A DNA stretch of 64,000 nt from Rhodococcoides kyotonense (GTDB lineage Bacteria; Actinomycetota; Actinomycetes; Mycobacteriales; Mycobacteriaceae): the NCBI RefSeq assembly GCF_900188125.1, contig NZ_FZOW01000005.1, forward strand, positions 248,001-312,000, in the 5' to 3' direction. Below the pieces are notes generated by a model, which was given only the letters and a program-made list of their open reading frames with translations, was not told where the DNA came from and made no database searches. This document shows, in pieces, positions 62,195 through 64,000 of this stretch (position 1 is the first letter of the stretch; each line of letters starts with the position of its first letter). The translations under genes were made by a program, and so were the position numbers.

Positions 62195-64000
62195 GTGCCC
62201 AGCTTCGCCGACACGACGTTCACCGATCCCGCCAAGATCAGGAACTTCTGCATCATCGCCCACATCGACCACGGCAAGTCGACGCTGGCGGACCGGATGC
62301 TGCAGCTCACGGGCGTCATCGACGATCGGTCGATGCGGGCCCAGTACCTCGACCGCATGGACATCGAGCGCGAGCGCGGCATCACCATCAAGGCGCAGAA
62401 CGTTCGCCTTCCGTGGGTGAGCAACGACGAAGAGTTCGTGCTGCACCTCATCGACACTCCCGGGCACGTCGACTTCACGTACGAGGTGTCCCGCGCGCTC
62501 GAAGCGTGTGAGGGCGCAGTGCTACTCGTCGACGCAGCCCAGGGCATCGAGGCGCAGACACTGGCGAATCTGTATCTGGCGCTCGACAAGGACCTCACGA
62601 TCATCCCGGTCCTCAACAAGATCGATCTCCCTGCAGCGGACCCGGACCGGTACGCAGCCGAGATCGCGCACATCATCGGCTGTGAGCCCGGCGACGTGCT
62701 CCGCGTGTCCGGTAAGACGGGCGTCGGCGTCGAGGAATTGCTGCACGAGGTCGTCAAGCAGGTGCCCGCGCCGGTCGGCGACGCCGACGGCCCGGCTCGC
62801 GCGATGATCTTCGACTCGGTCTACGACACCTACCGAGGCGTCGTGACCTACGTCCGCGTCGTCGACGGCGCGTTGAAGCCGCGCGAGAAGGTCACGATGA
62901 TGTCGACTGGATCGACGCACGAGCTTCTCGAGGTCGGCATCGTTTCACCCGAACCGAAGGCGACGACGGGTCTCGGCGTCGGCGAGGTGGGGTACCTCAT
63001 CACCGGCGTGAAGGACGTGCGTCAGTCCAAGGTCGGCGACACGGTCACGACGTTCCGCAAGGGCGCGACCGAACCGTTGACGGGCTATCGCGAGCCGCGT
63101 CCGATGGTCTACTCGGGTCTCTACCCAGTCGACGGGTCTGACTATCCCGATCTGCGTGATGCGCTGGAGAAGCTGCAGCTGAACGACGCAGCCCTGACCT
63201 ACGAGCCCGAGACGTCGGTGGCGCTCGGCTTCGGATTCCGTTGTGGCTTCCTCGGTCTGCTACATATGGAGATCACCCGCGAACGCCTCGAGCGTGAGTT
63301 CAACCTCGATCTCATCTCGACCTCGCCCAACGTGGTCTACCGCGTCGAGATGGAAGACGGTGCCGAGCACATCGTCACCAACCCGTCGTACTGGCCCGAA
63401 GGCAAGACGCGCGACGTGTTCGAGCCGATGGTCAAGTGCACCATCATCTCGCCGAGCGAGTTCATCGGCTCGATCATGGAGCTGTGTCAGGGGCGTCGCG
63501 GTGAGCTGGGCGGCATGGACTACCTGTCGGAGACTCGCGTCGAGCTTCGCTACACCATCCCGATGGCCGAGATCATCTTCGACTTCTTCGACATCTTGAA
63601 GTCGCGTACACGCGGCTACGCCAGCCTCGACTACGAGGAGATCGGCGAGCAGAGCGCCGCGCTGGTCAAGGTCGACATCCTGCTGCAAGGCGAGGCTGTC
63701 GACGCCTTCTCGGCGATCGTGCACAAGGACGCAGCTGCGGCCTACGGCAACAAGATGACGACCAAGCTCAAGGAACTCATCCCGCGTCAGCAGTTCGAGG
63801 TGCCGATCCAGGCCGCCATCGGTTCACGCATCATCGCCCGCGAGAACATTCGCGCGATCCGCAAGGACGTCCTCGCGAAGTGCTACGGCGGCGACATCAG
63901 CCGTAAGCGCAAGCTGCTCGAGAAGCAGAAGGAAGGCAAGAAGCGGATGAAGACCATCGGCCGCGTCGACGTGCCGCAGGAAGCCTTCGTCGCTGCGCTG
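62195..64000 (+). CDS. lepA: Elongation factor 4 (LepA), 3' end cut by the window
   Basis: Ribosome back-translocating GTPase. GTG 62195 with AAGGA at 62185-62189 gives [20 protein letters not shown]. The G domain has AHIDHGKST (G1), [10 protein letters not shown] (G2), DTPGHVDF (G3) and NKIDLP (G4). The LepA-specific C-terminal domain follows ([40 protein letters not shown]). 602 codons are present with no stop; only about 10-20 residues should be missing. The ATG at 62154 is out of frame. Confidence 0.96.
   Translation, partial: MPSFADTTFTDPAKIRNFCIIAHIDHGKSTLADRMLQLTGVIDDRSMRAQYLDRMDIERERGITIKAQNVRLPWVSNDEEFVLHLIDTPGHVDFTYEVSRALEACEGAVLLVDAAQGIEAQTLANLYLALDKDLTIIPVLNKIDLPAADPDRYAAEIAHIIGCEPGDVLRVSGKTGVGVEELLHEVVKQVPAPVGDADGPARAMIFDSVYDTYRGVVTYVRVVDGALKPREKVTMMSTGSTHELLEVGIVSPEPKATTGLGVGEVGYLITGVKDVRQSKVGDTVTTFRKGATEPLTGYREPRPMVYSGLYPVDGSDYPDLRDALEKLQLNDAALTYEPETSVALGFGFRCGFLGLLHMEITRERLEREFNLDLISTSPNVVYRVEMEDGAEHIVTNPSYWPEGKTRDVFEPMVKCTIISPSEFIGSIMELCQGRRGELGGMDYLSETRVELRYTIPMAEIIFDFFDILKSRTRGYASLDYEEIGEQSAALVKVDILLQGEAVDAFSAIVHKDAAAAYGNKMTTKLKELIPRQQFEVPIQAAIGSRIIARENIRAIRKDVLAKCYGGDISRKRKLLEKQKEGKKRMKTIGRVDVPQEAFVAAL

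Overview
The window is high-GC actinobacterial DNA, most likely from Rhodococcus or a close Nocardiaceae relative. This rests on gene order rather than on any single marker. The blocks clpP2-clpX, valS-folC-DUF4233-ndk-rne-rplU-rpmA-obg-proB and proA-moxR-VWA-nadD-rsfS-gpgP-octT-degV-comEA-comEC-holA-rpsT...lepA follow the order known from Mycobacterium tuberculosis. The rsbW(usfX)-sigF pair and the methylglucose lipopolysaccharide genes gpgP and octT are also typical of Mycobacteriales. The genus is an inference.

Layout. 1-13.6 kb: Clp protease subunit and unfoldase, FdhD, MalQ, a candidate 6C-like small RNA, anti-sigma factor and SigF, an S9 peptidase, ValS, FolC, a small membrane protein and Ndk. 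13.6-21.6 kb: RNase E, L21, L27, Obg GTPase and ProB. 21.6-46 kb: an accessory block lying between proB and proA. It holds an MFS exporter, a sirtuin, the ectoine biosynthesis genes ectABC, a RecQ-like helicase, two fluoride channel subunits, a LysR regulator with a ribokinase, a 110-bp tandem repeat array, a catabolic cluster of about 13 kb and an Old Yellow Enzyme. 46-64 kb: conserved core genes from proA to the truncated 3' end of lepA.

The most interesting part is 24.4-44.9 kb. ectA and ectB share one uninterrupted reading frame with no stop between them, behind a promoter carrying a perfect CRP/GlxR-type box. About 5 kb away begins a cluster encoding a class III aminotransferase, an FAD/4Fe-4S 2-hydroxyacid dehydrogenase, a semialdehyde dehydrogenase, a GntR regulator, an M24-fold hydrolase resembling ectoine hydrolase DoeA/EutD, a class I aminotransferase, an M20 deacylase, an MHS-type transporter and a D-2-hydroxyacid dehydrogenase. 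The predicted activities fit a route ectoine -> N-acetyl-diaminobutyrate -> diaminobutyrate -> aspartate semialdehyde -> aspartate, with an M20 enzyme where DoeB would be expected. The same palindromic operator core stands before both transcription units of this cluster and is the natural target of its GntR protein. Ectoine synthesis and ectoine use may therefore be neighbours here. The substrate assignment is an inference.

Several genes (valS, ndk, rbsK, proA, nadD, comEA and the class III aminotransferase gene) have a -10-like hexamer 6-8 nt before the start codon, which suggests leaderless transcripts. Strong hairpins separate most convergent or consecutive units. I saw no tRNA, rRNA, insertion sequence, prophage or CRISPR array.
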